A DNA stretch of 64,000 bases from Nitrosospira sp. Nsp2 (GTDB lineage Bacteria; Pseudomonadota; Gammaproteobacteria; Burkholderiales; Nitrosomonadaceae): positions 47,571-111,570 of the forward strand of contig NZ_QAOU01000008.1 of assembly GCF_003050965.1 (NCBI RefSeq), written 5' to 3'. Below, piece after piece: positions 17,428 to 26,889 of this stretch. Within the stretch, counting starts at the first letter, position 1. Each line of letters opens with the position of its first letter. The notes beneath the pieces were generated by a model, which was not told the origin of the DNA, searched no databases, and saw only the letters and a list, made by a program, of their open reading frames with translations. The position numbers were made by a program, and so were the translations under genes.

Positions 17428-18187
17428 TAGAGAAGAGCTACTTGCGCGGGTGGCGGCACTGGAGCCCTGGTTTTATACGTTTGATCTTGGTCACGGGAAT
17501 GTGATCCAGTCAAAACTTCCTGAAAACGTTCAGGGCATTCACGAAACCCGGCTTCAAATGCTGATGCGCGCTATAGAGAAGCATTTTGGCAACCGGTTGC
17601 CTGATGCTAGGTGCTTGGATATCGGTTGCCATGAAGGATTTTTTTCCCTGGAGATGGCTAAAAAAGTAACGAGCGTCAGGGGTATTGATGTCAGAAGCGA
17701 GAGTCTGGAAAAAGCCGAGCTCGTCCGACAACTGAAAGCAGTTGAAAATCTGACGTTCTGCTACGGAGACTGCTACGACCTGGATAAATATATTTCTGAC
17801 TCCTATGACTTGACACTCTTTTTGGGCGTTCTATACCACTTGAGTGATCCCATTGCCGCGTTACGAAGTATCAGTAAAGTGACGCAGGAATTATGCGTGA
17901 TAGAAACTCAAGTGATAGAAGATGTGGCTGGTGAAACCGAGTGGGGTAGCAAGGATTGGAATCATGAATATAAGGGAATATTTGCCCTGATTGATGAGAC
18001 GCCAGAATATGACAGCGGCTGTCCGGAAGCCGGCTCATCCGGATTGGTCCTCTGCCCCTCTGTGCACGCTTTGCTATTTACGCTGCGCGCTGTAGGGTTT
18101 AAGCATCTTGAGGTAATAACTGCCCCGATGGGTGGGTATGAGCAACATGTCCGTGGGAAGCGGGTCGTCATATCCGCAGCTAAATGA
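17420..18187 (+). CDS. SAM-dependent methyltransferase (class I)
   Basis: A cytosolic Rossmann-fold methyltransferase of about 255 residues. The SAM-binding motif is CLDIGCHEGFFSLEMAKK, followed by the acidic end of strand 2 in VRGIDVRSESLEKA and motif IV-like DLTLFLGVLYHL, which recalls the CmoB/DUF1698 group. TTG 17420 is preferred because GGAG lies 9 nt upstream; TTG 17390 is an upstream alternative. It overlaps the sulfotransferase stop, so the two are probably coupled. The substrate is unknown; a cluster glycan or lipid-linked intermediate is likely. Confidence 0.8.
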   Translation: MNNREELLARVAALEPWFYTFDLGHGNVIQSKLPENVQGIHETRLQMLMRAIEKHFGNRLPDARCLDIGCHEGFFSLEMAKKVTSVRGIDVRSESLEKAELVRQLKAVENLTFCYGDCYDLDKYISDSYDLTLFLGVLYHLSDPIAALRSISKVTQELCVIETQVIEDVAGETEWGSKDWNHEYKGIFALIDETPEYDSGCPEAGSSGLVLCPSVHALLFTLRAVGFKHLEVITAPMGGYEQHVRGKRVVISAAK

Positions 18188-18216
18188 AAGGGAAGAAATG
18201 ATGAACGGCTATTGCT

Positions 18217-19806
18217 ATGTGTAACGCCTGGTGTCTTGACTTCGCACGATCGTTACTTCCTTTTATTGGCAGCGAGGAAAGGGTACTTGAAGTCGGTTCG
18301 CGGGACGTGAACGGAACCGCAAAGGAATTGCTGGCGGGATACGCCCGAGAGTATGTCGGCATCGATGTTATTGAAGGGCCGAGCGTCGACAAGGTTCTGG
18401 ATGTAAATGATCTGGCCGATAGCTTTGCTCCAGGGTCTTTTGATGTTGTGGTCTCTACGGAGATGCTTGAGCACTGTCTCGACTGGCGCGGCGCACTTTT
18501 TCAAATGACCGCAGTGCTCCGGGTCGGGGGAATGCTCCTCATCACCACCCGCTCTCCAGGGTTTGAACTTCACGATTACCCTTCCGATCATTGGCGTTTT
18601 ACCCTCTCTGATTTCAAAGAGATTTTCTCGCCTATAGGTGAAATCCTGGTATTAGAAAGTGACATGACCCTAGGGTGGGCCTGCGGGATTGGCGTAATTC
18701 TCCGTAAAACGGCTCAGTTACAGGCCCTAGGAATTTGGCGCAGCGATTTAGATAAAATGACGGTGTACTCAATGGCCGAGGAGACCGGAACAAGTGAATC
18801 GAAGGGAAATATGGCGAGGGAGATTATTTTCGATCAATACAGCCGTTATCGTGCTTGTTCGGAAATTATCGAGAGTGTCTCGAGCGGGGGAACCATCCTA
18901 GATGTCGGTTCCGGCCCGCAATGCCTTCTCGAGCGATTTCTTCCGGATCGGGCTATTTTTTTTGCGGACCCTTTAATACCAAACCTGAACGGGGACGACA
19001 ACACACGGGTCGCGGGGGATGTTTTCGACAGCAAACTCGACGATAGGAAATTCGACTACGTCTGCAGCGTCGATACCATGGAACACATAGCGGCAAATGC
19101 ACGTGATGACTTTGTTTTCCGAATGAGCAACCTTGCCGACAAGGGTCTCATCTTAGGCTTTCCCTGCTCGGACGACGTCACTGCCTTTCAGGTGGACAGT
19201 GCTGTTGACGAGACATACCGGAGAGCTTACGGCAAAGGATATTCATGGCTCGGCGAACATTTTCGTTACGCCCTTCCCAACAGAGGGGACACCGTTTCGC
19301 TTTTGCAACGCCTGGGTTGGAAGGTATCCGTGGTTGGGCATGGTCATGCGCCCTGGTTAAGCTCATTATTAGGTGAGGTCATATGCGGATGGGAGATTTT
19401 CGATGCGCGCCCGCATATTCTGCGGATCAGCAGGCGGTTTAACCTCGAACTCTTCCGGTATGACTTTAGTCCGCCGTTCTATCGTTGGTTTGTAATTGCT
19501 CTGAAAGAGCCTCTTCCGGTTGCCCAATTACAGTTTGGGGTACCAATCAATGAGTTTGCCACCAAGCGTTTCGCCGAGATTCTCGCCGACACCCGCGTCG
19601 GTCTGTTTTCGTCATTTTTGGATGCGACTACCGCTCGCGATGCGGCAATTACTGAGCGAAACGAGGCAGCGGCTGAACGAGATGCCGCAGCGATGGAGCG
19701 GGATAAAGCGCGCACCTATGCGGATGCCATGCGCAACAGTAACTCCTGGCGTGTGACCTACCCCTTAAGAGCGATTGCTAAAAAAATTAGGTCCGGGCAA
19801 CACTAA
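18217..19806 (+). CDS. Tandem two-domain methyltransferase with C-terminal coiled coil
   Basis: A 529-residue protein with two class I methyltransferase domains. Domain 1 (about residues 15-165) has RVLEVGSRDVNGTAKELL and FDVVVSTEMLEHC. Domain 2 (about 205-370) has TILDVGSGPQCLLERF and FDYVCSVDTMEHI. The C-terminus (about 465-505) is an Ala/Arg/Glu/Asp-rich heptad run (ARDAAITERNEAAAERDAAA) followed by SNSWRVTYPLRAI, a tail often seen in surface-glycan enzymes. The first eight codons of a different frame (ATG 18202, MNGYCYV, stop) overlap the start, so either a leader peptide or an old frameshift is possible. Its role is probably glycan methylation. Confidence 0.82.
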   Translation: MCNAWCLDFARSLLPFIGSEERVLEVGSRDVNGTAKELLAGYAREYVGIDVIEGPSVDKVLDVNDLADSFAPGSFDVVVSTEMLEHCLDWRGALFQMTAVLRVGGMLLITTRSPGFELHDYPSDHWRFTLSDFKEIFSPIGEILVLESDMTLGWACGIGVILRKTAQLQALGIWRSDLDKMTVYSMAEETGTSESKGNMAREIIFDQYSRYRACSEIIESVSSGGTILDVGSGPQCLLERFLPDRAIFFADPLIPNLNGDDNTRVAGDVFDSKLDDRKFDYVCSVDTMEHIAANARDDFVFRMSNLADKGLILGFPCSDDVTAFQVDSAVDETYRRAYGKGYSWLGEHFRYALPNRGDTVSLLQRLGWKVSVVGHGHAPWLSSLLGEVICGWEIFDARPHILRISRRFNLELFRYDFSPPFYRWFVIALKEPLPVAQLQFGVPINEFATKRFAEILADTRVGLFSSFLDATTARDAAITERNEAAAERDAAAMERDKARTYADAMRNSNSWRVTYPLRAIAKKIRSGQH

Positions 19807-19808
19807 AC

Positions 19809-22685
19809 ATGGCCGCCTTGAGATTGATTCAAACAACGCGTGCGATTTATCACAGGCTGCCACTTCCATCGCCCTTAAAAAAAACAGTCAGATGGGCATA
19901 TAACCGGTTCATTGACCCTTATCGAGCCATCCGCAGGAGTCTAGTAGCAAGAGAACAATTTCACCCGCCGCCCGTAAGGCCGGCCGCGCAACAGGCCGCG
20001 ATGCCCGACTACTTTATTTGGGGTGTCATTGACTGGCACTTCCGGCATCAGCGGCCACAGCAACTTGCACATGCACTTGCCGCTACCGGGCGGCGCGTCT
20101 TCTACCTATCCGCCTGTTTAGTAGATGACGAACGAGCCGGTTTTGATCTGGAGCCCCTTGATCTTGCCGGTTGCCTGTTCCAGATCAAGCTCTACGCCAG
20201 AAGCGCACCGGAGATTTATTCCACCGCCCCTGGAATGGATACGCTCTCCCAGCTGCGGGCCAGCGTGGGGGAACTGCTTGAATGGGCTGACTCCCGGGAG
20301 GTTATCTGTCTTGTACAACACCCTTTCTGGCATCACGTCGCTATCGTATTGCCCAACAGTCGTGTTATCTATGACTGCATGGACCATCACGGAGGCTTCG
20401 ATAACACTGCCCAAGAGATACTATCCCTGGAGCATGCGTTGTTTCGTAACGCCGATCTGATTGTGACCACGTCCGAATGGCTGGACCGGAGTGTCGGACA
20501 GCATACCGAGCGCCGTGCATTGATAAGAAACGCGGGGGATTTCGAGCATTTTTCTCGTCAGCCTGCGACTATATATAGCGAGCAGCGGTCGCGGCAAATT
20601 ATAGGTTACTACGGAGCGATCGCAGAATGGTTCGATCAAGGACTGATTGAAGCGGTTGCCAAACGCTTCCCCGAGTGTTGTATCTTGCTGGTCGGGGCGG
20701 ATACCGTAAATGCTCAAGCGAGGCTTGGGCGGCTGCCCAACATCAAATTTATTGGAGAGGTGTCATATAAAGCGCTACCTCACTACCTGTACGGGTTTGA
20801 TGTCTGCCTTCTCCCGTTTAAGGTGATCCCGCTCACGCTCGCAACAAATCCTGTCAAGGTTTATGAATATCTTAGCGCGGGGAAAGCGGTAGTATCAGTC
20901 GATTTGCCGGAAATGAAGCAGTTTGGTGAGTTGGTGCGCGTAGCTGCAGATACGGATGGATTCTTGTGCGCAATAGCCGACGTCCTGGCCGATCCGAAAA
21001 ACCCTGCCATAATCAGCGACAGGCAGGCATTTGCCAGTGGCCAAACCTGGAAACATCGGATGGAGGCTCTCATCTCGCATGGAGAGAGTGCAAAAGACGA
21101 GCCGAAGGTAAGCGTTGTTGTGGTGACCTACAACAACCTGGACCTAACCCGCGCCTGTCTTGCCAGCCTCGACGAGCACAGTAATTACCCTGGGCTGGAA
21201 ATCATTGTGGTCGACAATGCGTCCACCGACGGCACAAATAAATTTTTGTCGAGATGGGTCGGCGCTGGCCCCGACCGCAGAATCATCCTCAACGACGAAA
21301 ACCGCGGCTTTGCTGCCGGCAACAATCAGGGACTCGCGGCTGCTACCGGAGAGTACCTGGTCATCCTTAATAACGACACTTACGTGACGCCCGGATGGGT
21401 GCGGACACTTGTGAGGCATTTGCAAAGGGATAAAAGCCTGGGCCTTATTGGCCCTGTCACGAACAACATTGGCAACGAGGCCAGGATCCACATCACGTAC
21501 AAAGGAATGGACGAGATGATTCGCGCCTCTGCTCGCCATACCCGCCGTCACATTGGCCAGACTTTTCCGCTGCGTACCGCCGCGTTCTTTTGCGTAATGA
21601 TGTCCCGGGATGTGTATCAACATACAGGTCCTCTGGATGAGGCATTCGGAAGAGGTTTTTTTGAAGATGACGATTATTGCCGCCGCGTTGATCGACTAGG
21701 CCTTCGCATCGTTTGCGCTGACGATGTATTTGTTCATCATCATCTGTCAGCCTCGTTTAACAAACTGAAGAGCCGTGATCGAGAAACTCTCTTCGAACGG
21801 AACAAAGCACTCTACGAGGCCAAGTGGGGGCCGTGGATTCCACATACCTATAAGACAAGGGACGATGTCTCGGTCCCGAAGATATTCAAGAATACTCTTT
21901 CAGTTTCGGGATGTTGTAACGTCTGTGGAAAGAATGCACGTTTTTTTTATACCAATGCCGACCTCTGGAGGGAGTCGCTCACGTGCGAACATTGCAGGAC
22001 AACGAGCCGCTACCGATCGATTACACGGGGTCTTTTGGATGCGATCAAGGAATTGTCGAACGTGACGGCAGACTCGATCTCCACATTGCCACGCACGGAT
22101 TTACCGAACAAGTTACGTGTGTATGACACCCAATGCCCATTCTATTACGAAGGCTGCGCCTATCCGCTACCGGACTTATTGAAAGAGATACCGTGGATCG
22201 ATGTACAGTTATCCCAATACAAGCCCAAACGACGACTGGGCGAGCAACTGGGAACGGGAGTATCCAATCAGAACCTGGAATGCCTGACTTTTGATGACGA
22301 ATCGTTCGATATCATAGTCACCAGCGATGTGATGGAACACGTGCGTCTCGACGACCGCGCCCATCGAGAAATCCACCGGGTCCTCCGCTTTGGGGGCATT
22401 TATATCTTTACCGTTCCGCACCACCGTAGCTGGGAACAAACGCTCATAAGGATCAGGATCACTGACCCAGATGATCCATCAAAAGATGTGCATCTGCTCC
22501 CGCCGGAATACCATGGCGATGCCAACGGCGAGAATGACTTAGGCGTGATCGCCTATAGAACCTACGGGCGGGATATTGAATCGCACCTGACCGAACTCGG
22601 GTTCACAGTCGACTACTACCGGGAAAACATTTCAACCCAGGGAATTTTTGATACCGAACTCTACTATTGCAGAAAAATTAAATAA
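19809..22685 (+). CDS. Trimodular glycosyltransferase-glycosyltransferase-methyltransferase
   Basis: A 958-residue protein with three modules. Residues about 65-410 are a GT-B-type glycosyltransferase (FIWGVIDWHFRHQRPQQLAH at the start, GFDVCLLPFKVIPLT near the end). Residues about 430-680 are a GT-A family 2 domain (VSVVVVTYNNLDLTRA, IIVVDNASTDG, LNNDTYVTPGW). Residues about 700-955 begin with a CxxC...CxxC zinc-ribbon-like segment (CCNVCG, CEHC), followed by a methyltransferase (FDIIVTSDVMEHV). It could add two sugars and cap or methylate in one polypeptide. It starts 2 bp after the preceding gene, and wecB begins inside its stop codon (TAATG). Confidence 0.87.
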   Translation: MAALRLIQTTRAIYHRLPLPSPLKKTVRWAYNRFIDPYRAIRRSLVAREQFHPPPVRPAAQQAAMPDYFIWGVIDWHFRHQRPQQLAHALAATGRRVFYLSACLVDDERAGFDLEPLDLAGCLFQIKLYARSAPEIYSTAPGMDTLSQLRASVGELLEWADSREVICLVQHPFWHHVAIVLPNSRVIYDCMDHHGGFDNTAQEILSLEHALFRNADLIVTTSEWLDRSVGQHTERRALIRNAGDFEHFSRQPATIYSEQRSRQIIGYYGAIAEWFDQGLIEAVAKRFPECCILLVGADTVNAQARLGRLPNIKFIGEVSYKALPHYLYGFDVCLLPFKVIPLTLATNPVKVYEYLSAGKAVVSVDLPEMKQFGELVRVAADTDGFLCAIADVLADPKNPAIISDRQAFASGQTWKHRMEALISHGESAKDEPKVSVVVVTYNNLDLTRACLASLDEHSNYPGLEIIVVDNASTDGTNKFLSRWVGAGPDRRIILNDENRGFAAGNNQGLAAATGEYLVILNNDTYVTPGWVRTLVRHLQRDKSLGLIGPVTNNIGNEARIHITYKGMDEMIRASARHTRRHIGQTFPLRTAAFFCVMMSRDVYQHTGPLDEAFGRGFFEDDDYCRRVDRLGLRIVCADDVFVHHHLSASFNKLKSRDRETLFERNKALYEAKWGPWIPHTYKTRDDVSVPKIFKNTLSVSGCCNVCGKNARFFYTNADLWRESLTCEHCRTTSRYRSITRGLLDAIKELSNVTADSISTLPRTDLPNKLRVYDTQCPFYYEGCAYPLPDLLKEIPWIDVQLSQYKPKRRLGEQLGTGVSNQNLECLTFDDESFDIIVTSDVMEHVRLDDRAHREIHRVLRFGGIYIFTVPHHRSWEQTLIRIRITDPDDPSKDVHLLPPEYHGDANGENDLGVIAYRTYGRDIESHLTELGFTVDYYRENISTQGIFDTELYYCRKIK

Positions 22686-23794
22686 TGCGCCGCAAAATTC
22701 TTTGCGTGGTTGGAACACGACCGGAAGCCATAAAGATGGCCCCGGTGATTTTGGCGCTAAAGGAACATCCCGGTATTCAGTGTCGAGTGCTGGCGACCGC
22801 GCAGCATCGAGATCTGCTGGACCAGGTTCTGCGCGCCTTTGAGATCGAGCCGGATATCGATCTTGATATCATGCAACACAATCAAGCGCTCACTGCTCTG
22901 ACGGCACGTCTCTTACTCGCTCTTGGTAACGTCCTTCAAGCTGAGAAACCTGATGCGGTGCTGGCACAGGGCGATACGACCACAGTCATGACCGTTGCGC
23001 TTGCCAGTTTCTATCACAAGATTCCGTTCGGGCATGTTGAAGCAGGGTTGCGCACTTGGAACATGGCGAATCCGTTCCCGGAAGAAATGAATCGCATAGT
23101 GACTGGAAGGTTGACGAAGTGGCACTTTGCCCCGACGGCGAGCGCGCGAAACAACTTGCTTAAAGAAGGTATTGCAAATGGAGATATCTTCGTAACGGGT
23201 AATACGGTTATCGATGCGTTGTTGAGCGTCGCAAATCGTAAAACTCCCCTGCCCTTTGAGCTGGATAGGGGCAAGCGTCTGATTCTGGTAACGGCACATC
23301 GCCGAGAAAACTTCGGCGAACCATTCCAGCAAATTTGCAAGGCGGTCCTCACATTGGCGGAGAGTGGTAAAGATCTTCAGATTGTATATCCGGTCCATCC
23401 TAACCCGAATGTATATGAAACCGCTCATAAAATCCTCGGAAATCATCCCCGAATCACTCTTTGCGAACCTCTGGACTATCTACCCTTTGTCGCCGCCATG
23501 AAACACGCATTCCTCATCCTAAGTGATTCCGGTGGCGTGCAGGAGGAAGCGCCTGCGCTGGGAACGCCGGTACTTGTTTTGCGAGATGAAACCGAGCGGC
23601 CCGAGGCTGTCGCGGAAGGGGTGGCCAAGCTCGTAGGCGCGGATCATGACCGAATTGTCAGGGAGACACAGCACCTATTGGACGACTCCGCAGCCTACAA
23701 ACGAATGGCACGTGGTGTTTCGCCTTACGGGGATGGCAGGGCCGCGCATCGTATTACTTCCGTTTTGTGCGACTACTTCGCCGCATGCGCCTGA
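22685..23794 (+). CDS. wecB: UDP-N-acetylglucosamine 2-epimerase (non-hydrolysing)
   Basis: A 369-residue cytosolic enzyme interconverting UDP-GlcNAc and UDP-ManNAc. Diagnostic segments are VVGTRPEAIKMAPV at the N-terminus, VLAQGDTTTVM, GHVEAGLRTWN with NPFPEEMNR, VTAHRRENFG and LSDSGGVQEEAPALG with VLRDETERPE. No UDP-ManNAc dehydrogenase gene is present in the window, so the ManNAc unit would be used directly or oxidised by an enzyme encoded elsewhere. The start overlaps the preceding stop by 1 nt. Confidence 0.95.
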   Translation: MRRKILCVVGTRPEAIKMAPVILALKEHPGIQCRVLATAQHRDLLDQVLRAFEIEPDIDLDIMQHNQALTALTARLLLALGNVLQAEKPDAVLAQGDTTTVMTVALASFYHKIPFGHVEAGLRTWNMANPFPEEMNRIVTGRLTKWHFAPTASARNNLLKEGIANGDIFVTGNTVIDALLSVANRKTPLPFELDRGKRLILVTAHRRENFGEPFQQICKAVLTLAESGKDLQIVYPVHPNPNVYETAHKILGNHPRITLCEPLDYLPFVAAMKHAFLILSDSGGVQEEAPALGTPVLVLRDETERPEAVAEGVAKLVGADHDRIVRETQHLLDDSAAYKRMARGVSPYGDGRAAHRITSVLCDYFAACA

Positions 23795-24885
23795 TTTATC
23801 TCTCACCTGTTCCCTGGTGCAGTTTCTCCCAGCGGCCACACGAGCTTGCGAGATATTTTCATTCGCGCACCGGCGGCGAGGTCCTATGGGTCGATCCTTA
23901 TCCAGGCCGATTTCCAACCTTATCTGATATATGGGCCCGCCGTCCGGGATCTGGGGGCGAGGAATGCGATATTCCGCCCTGGCTAACGGTTGTAAAGCCC
24001 AAGGCATTACCTATAGAACCATTGCCATTTTCCCACGCGGTGAATTGCCTGTTTTGGAGTCGTGTCGAGTCAGAAGTTTATCGCTTCGCCGATAACTCGA
24101 CCGTTTTGGGTATCGGAAAACCGACCACTCTAGCGTTGCAACTGCTACACAAGCCGGGCTTCAGGTCATCGTTTTACGATGCGATGGACAATTATCCTGC
24201 CTTCTATCGGGGCTGGTCACGCCTCGCAATGATGAATCGGGAACGCAAGGTAATAAATAAAGTGTCAACCATATTGACTTCCTCCTCCGCCTTATATGAT
24301 CGGTTGCGGTATATGGCAAGCGATGTACGGTTGGCTTTGAACGCGTGTGCAGTGGATAGACTCCCTCCGGTAGGGAAAGCATGTTCGTTTCCGGACGGGC
24401 AGCGCCCTGTTATTGGCTACGTCGGCACTATAGGAGACTGGTTTGACTGGAAGCTCGTCATTACCTTGGCAAAATCGAATTTAAAAATAAAACTCCGTCT
24501 TATCGGACCCGTGTACGTGCGTCCACCCGCGCTGCCTGATAATATAAGTGTGGAACCTCCTCTACCGCACATAGAGGCGCTAAGTGCCATGACTCAGTTT
24601 AATGTGGGCTTGATTCCATTCAAGGAGACGACTCTCACGTCTTCCGTGGATCCGATCAAGTACTACGAATACCGGGCTCTGGGGTTGTCGGTGGTCAGTT
24701 CAGCGTTTGGAGAAATGGCGCTCAGGAGGGGGTGTGAGGGTGTCTATGTCATGGATCGGAACGCCGACATCACACAACTTGTAACGCAAGCTTTAACCAC
24801 TTGCGCCACTCCGTGCAGCACCGCTCGATTCCGCATAAACAACTCCTGGAAAAGTCGGTTTGATCAAGCCCGGATTTTTGGTTAA
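23785..24885 (+). CDS. Glycosyltransferase, GT-B fold
   Basis: A 366-residue glycosyltransferase. The start MRLIYLSPVPWCSFSQRPHE and the later FNVGLIPFKETTLTSSVDPIKYYEYRALG, the conserved sugar-nucleotide region of GT-B enzymes, resemble the N-terminal module of the 958-residue protein upstream. ATG 23785 is preferred; the frame is open from GTG 23767. It overlaps the wecB stop. Donor and acceptor sugars cannot be read from sequence. It is likely cytosolic and membrane-peripheral. Confidence 0.8.
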   Translation: MRLIYLSPVPWCSFSQRPHELARYFHSRTGGEVLWVDPYPGRFPTLSDIWARRPGSGGEECDIPPWLTVVKPKALPIEPLPFSHAVNCLFWSRVESEVYRFADNSTVLGIGKPTTLALQLLHKPGFRSSFYDAMDNYPAFYRGWSRLAMMNRERKVINKVSTILTSSSALYDRLRYMASDVRLALNACAVDRLPPVGKACSFPDGQRPVIGYVGTIGDWFDWKLVITLAKSNLKIKLRLIGPVYVRPPALPDNISVEPPLPHIEALSAMTQFNVGLIPFKETTLTSSVDPIKYYEYRALGLSVVSSAFGEMALRRGCEGVYVMDRNADITQLVTQALTTCATPCSTARFRINNSWKSRFDQARIFG

Positions 24886-24946
24886 GAGCACTCCGGGACA
24901 AGCCCTGACTCTATTAAAGATGCTGTGAATACAAGCGTCCGTCACT

Positions 24947-25867
24947 ATGATGGTTGAGGTCGAAAATGCCGCAACGAAACTTCCGGTGTCGGTCATCGTT
25001 GTAAATTACAATGCAGGGCCGTTCCTCACCGAGTGCGTTCACTCCGCGTATTCCTCAGCCAGCGAAATACTGGTGGTGGATAATGCTTCCACCGATTTAA
25101 GCCTTGAACTTTGCGCGCAGCGATTTCCGGATGAGGCAAAACTGAAGATCATCCGCAATGCGGCCAACCTCGGCTTCGCCGCAGCCTGTAATATAGGTAC
25201 CCGTGGCGCGACCAAGCCCTACATCCTGTTCCTGAACCCTGACTGCGCTTTGAGCGCCGACTCTTTGAACCACATGGTGCGGGTATTGGAAGCAAATCCT
25301 GCGGCAGGTATGGCAGGCGGACTGCTGATGAACGCGGATGGCACAGAGCAGGAAGGGGGTCGCCGGGCAGTGCCGACTCCTTGGCGCTCCTTTGTCAGGG
25401 CTTTTGGGCTTTATCGTTTTGATCATTACTGGCCAAGCGTGTTTTATGATTTCCACTTGCACAAACAGGCCTTGCCGCCTCGCCCAGTTGAGGTGGAAGC
25501 TATCTCCGGCGCGCTCATGCTGGTGCGCCGCGAAGCATTGGAGGACGTGGGTCTCTGGGATGAGGGGTATTTTCTTCACTGCGAAGATCTGGATTGGTGC
25601 ATGCGCTTTCAGCAAAAAGGATGGAAAATCCTGTTTGTGCCGGGAGCTCCTGTTTTGCATCATAAGGGAGCATGCAGCCGGTCTCGCCCTATCTTCGTGG
25701 AATGGCACAAGCACAAGGGGATGATGCGGTTCTATCGCAAGTTCTTCCGGCATCAATACCCCGGGATTGTGATGTGGCTAGTGGGGGGGGGAGTGTGGTT
25801 GCGGTTTGGGGCGGTGGCGTCACTTCATGCTATCCGCGACGCTGCACGGCGACTCGGCCTCCGTTGA
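24947..25867 (+). CDS. Family 2 glycosyltransferase, rhamnosyltransferase-like
   Basis: A 306-residue GT-A enzyme. Motifs are VSVIVVNYNAGPFLTE, ILVVDNASTDLS, LNPDCALSADSL (DxD equivalent) and EVEAISGALMLVRREALEDV with FLHCEDLDWCMR, the pattern seen in rhamnosyltransferase-like proteins. The C-terminal segment YPGIVMWLVGGGVWLRFGAV is hydrophobic and may anchor the protein to the membrane. Two adjacent ATG codons open the frame. It is followed by about 215 bp without a gene before the exporter genes. Confidence 0.85.
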   Translation: MMVEVENAATKLPVSVIVVNYNAGPFLTECVHSAYSSASEILVVDNASTDLSLELCAQRFPDEAKLKIIRNAANLGFAAACNIGTRGATKPYILFLNPDCALSADSLNHMVRVLEANPAAGMAGGLLMNADGTEQEGGRRAVPTPWRSFVRAFGLYRFDHYWPSVFYDFHLHKQALPPRPVEVEAISGALMLVRREALEDVGLWDEGYFLHCEDLDWCMRFQQKGWKILFVPGAPVLHHKGACSRSRPIFVEWHKHKGMMRFYRKFFRHQYPGIVMWLVGGGVWLRFGAVASLHAIRDAARRLGLR

Positions 25868-26083
25868 CAAATAAGCTTCACGTCCTTCCGCCAAAGAAAC
25901 AGAGTGTCATCGCACAACCGGATTTCCTGGCCAGGTCGCGCTCCGCGCTTTCTTCGTCTCATCTACAATAGTTAAAGAATGAGCTGGTAAAATCGCGGCC
26001 AGGAGCAAGGAACACCCAAGCGCAGTCTGATAACAATAACAAGAGACGCATCCCCTCAGAACATGCATCGCATAACTCTCTAA

Positions 26084-26887
26084 ATGGTCATCTACAGTAA
26101 AGTCAAAAGCTGGGCAAAAAATAATGATTTGGTTGAAGCGTTGAAAGCTTACGACCTATGGCTGTTTCTAGCATGGCTAGACATAAGATTGCGCTACAGA
26201 CGGTCAAAAATCGGGCCGCTTTGGATCACGCTCAGCATGACAATCTTCTGCTTGACCCTGGGAACCGTGTATAGCAAGTTGCTTAACGTAGATGGTGACG
26301 AATATCTGCTATTCCTTTCCGTGAGTTTCGTTATTTGGGGCCTGATATCGAGCCTCTTGTTGGAGTTTCCTAACCTCTATATAGAAAATTCGGCGTATAT
26401 AAAAGATATGCGCATTAACGCGCTCACGATTCTCTTGCGTGGCGTCGCCAGGAATATTGTAGTGTTCGCTCACAATATCCTGATCATTGTCGGAATTTAC
26501 ATTTACTTTGATCTCAGGCTTAGCGCGGTTGTTCTTCTGGCCATACCCGGCCTGATACTCGTAGTGATGAATCTGGTCGCCATAGGAGTGTCACTAAGCA
26601 TCTTGGGCGCAAGGTTTCGTGACGTGAGCCAGATCAATCAAAGTCTGGTACAAGTTCTTTTTTTTCTTTCCCCCATCATGTGGTTTCCACGTCTCGTCCC
26701 CGACGATAGCTGGATCCTGAGGCTAAACCCCATTGCGTATTTCCTTGACCTGGTTCGGTCGCCCCTGCTTGGATCTGCCCCGTCCTTGTCGTCATGGGGT
26801 GCGGCAATCGCGACGTTGACCGTTTTTAGCGCTGTTGGCGTCTTCCTGTATCAGAAAAAGAACAGCCAGATTCCCCTCTGGGTTTAA
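26084..26887 (+). CDS. ABC-2 type polysaccharide export permease (Wzm-like)
   Basis: A 267-residue inner-membrane protein with about six predicted helices and a cytosolic N-terminus containing WLDIRLRYRRSKIGPLW, the amphipathic segment typical of O-antigen and teichoic-acid exporter permeases. With the ATPase encoded 2 bp downstream it would move a completed lipid-linked polysaccharide across the inner membrane. No Wzx/Wzy polymerase is in the window, so chain growth would be completed in the cytosol. Confidence 0.88.
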   Translation: MVIYSKVKSWAKNNDLVEALKAYDLWLFLAWLDIRLRYRRSKIGPLWITLSMTIFCLTLGTVYSKLLNVDGDEYLLFLSVSFVIWGLISSLLLEFPNLYIENSAYIKDMRINALTILLRGVARNIVVFAHNILIIVGIYIYFDLRLSAVVLLAIPGLILVVMNLVAIGVSLSILGARFRDVSQINQSLVQVLFFLSPIMWFPRLVPDDSWILRLNPIAYFLDLVRSPLLGSAPSLSSWGAAIATLTVFSAVGVFLYQKKNSQIPLWV

Positions 26888-26889
26888 TT

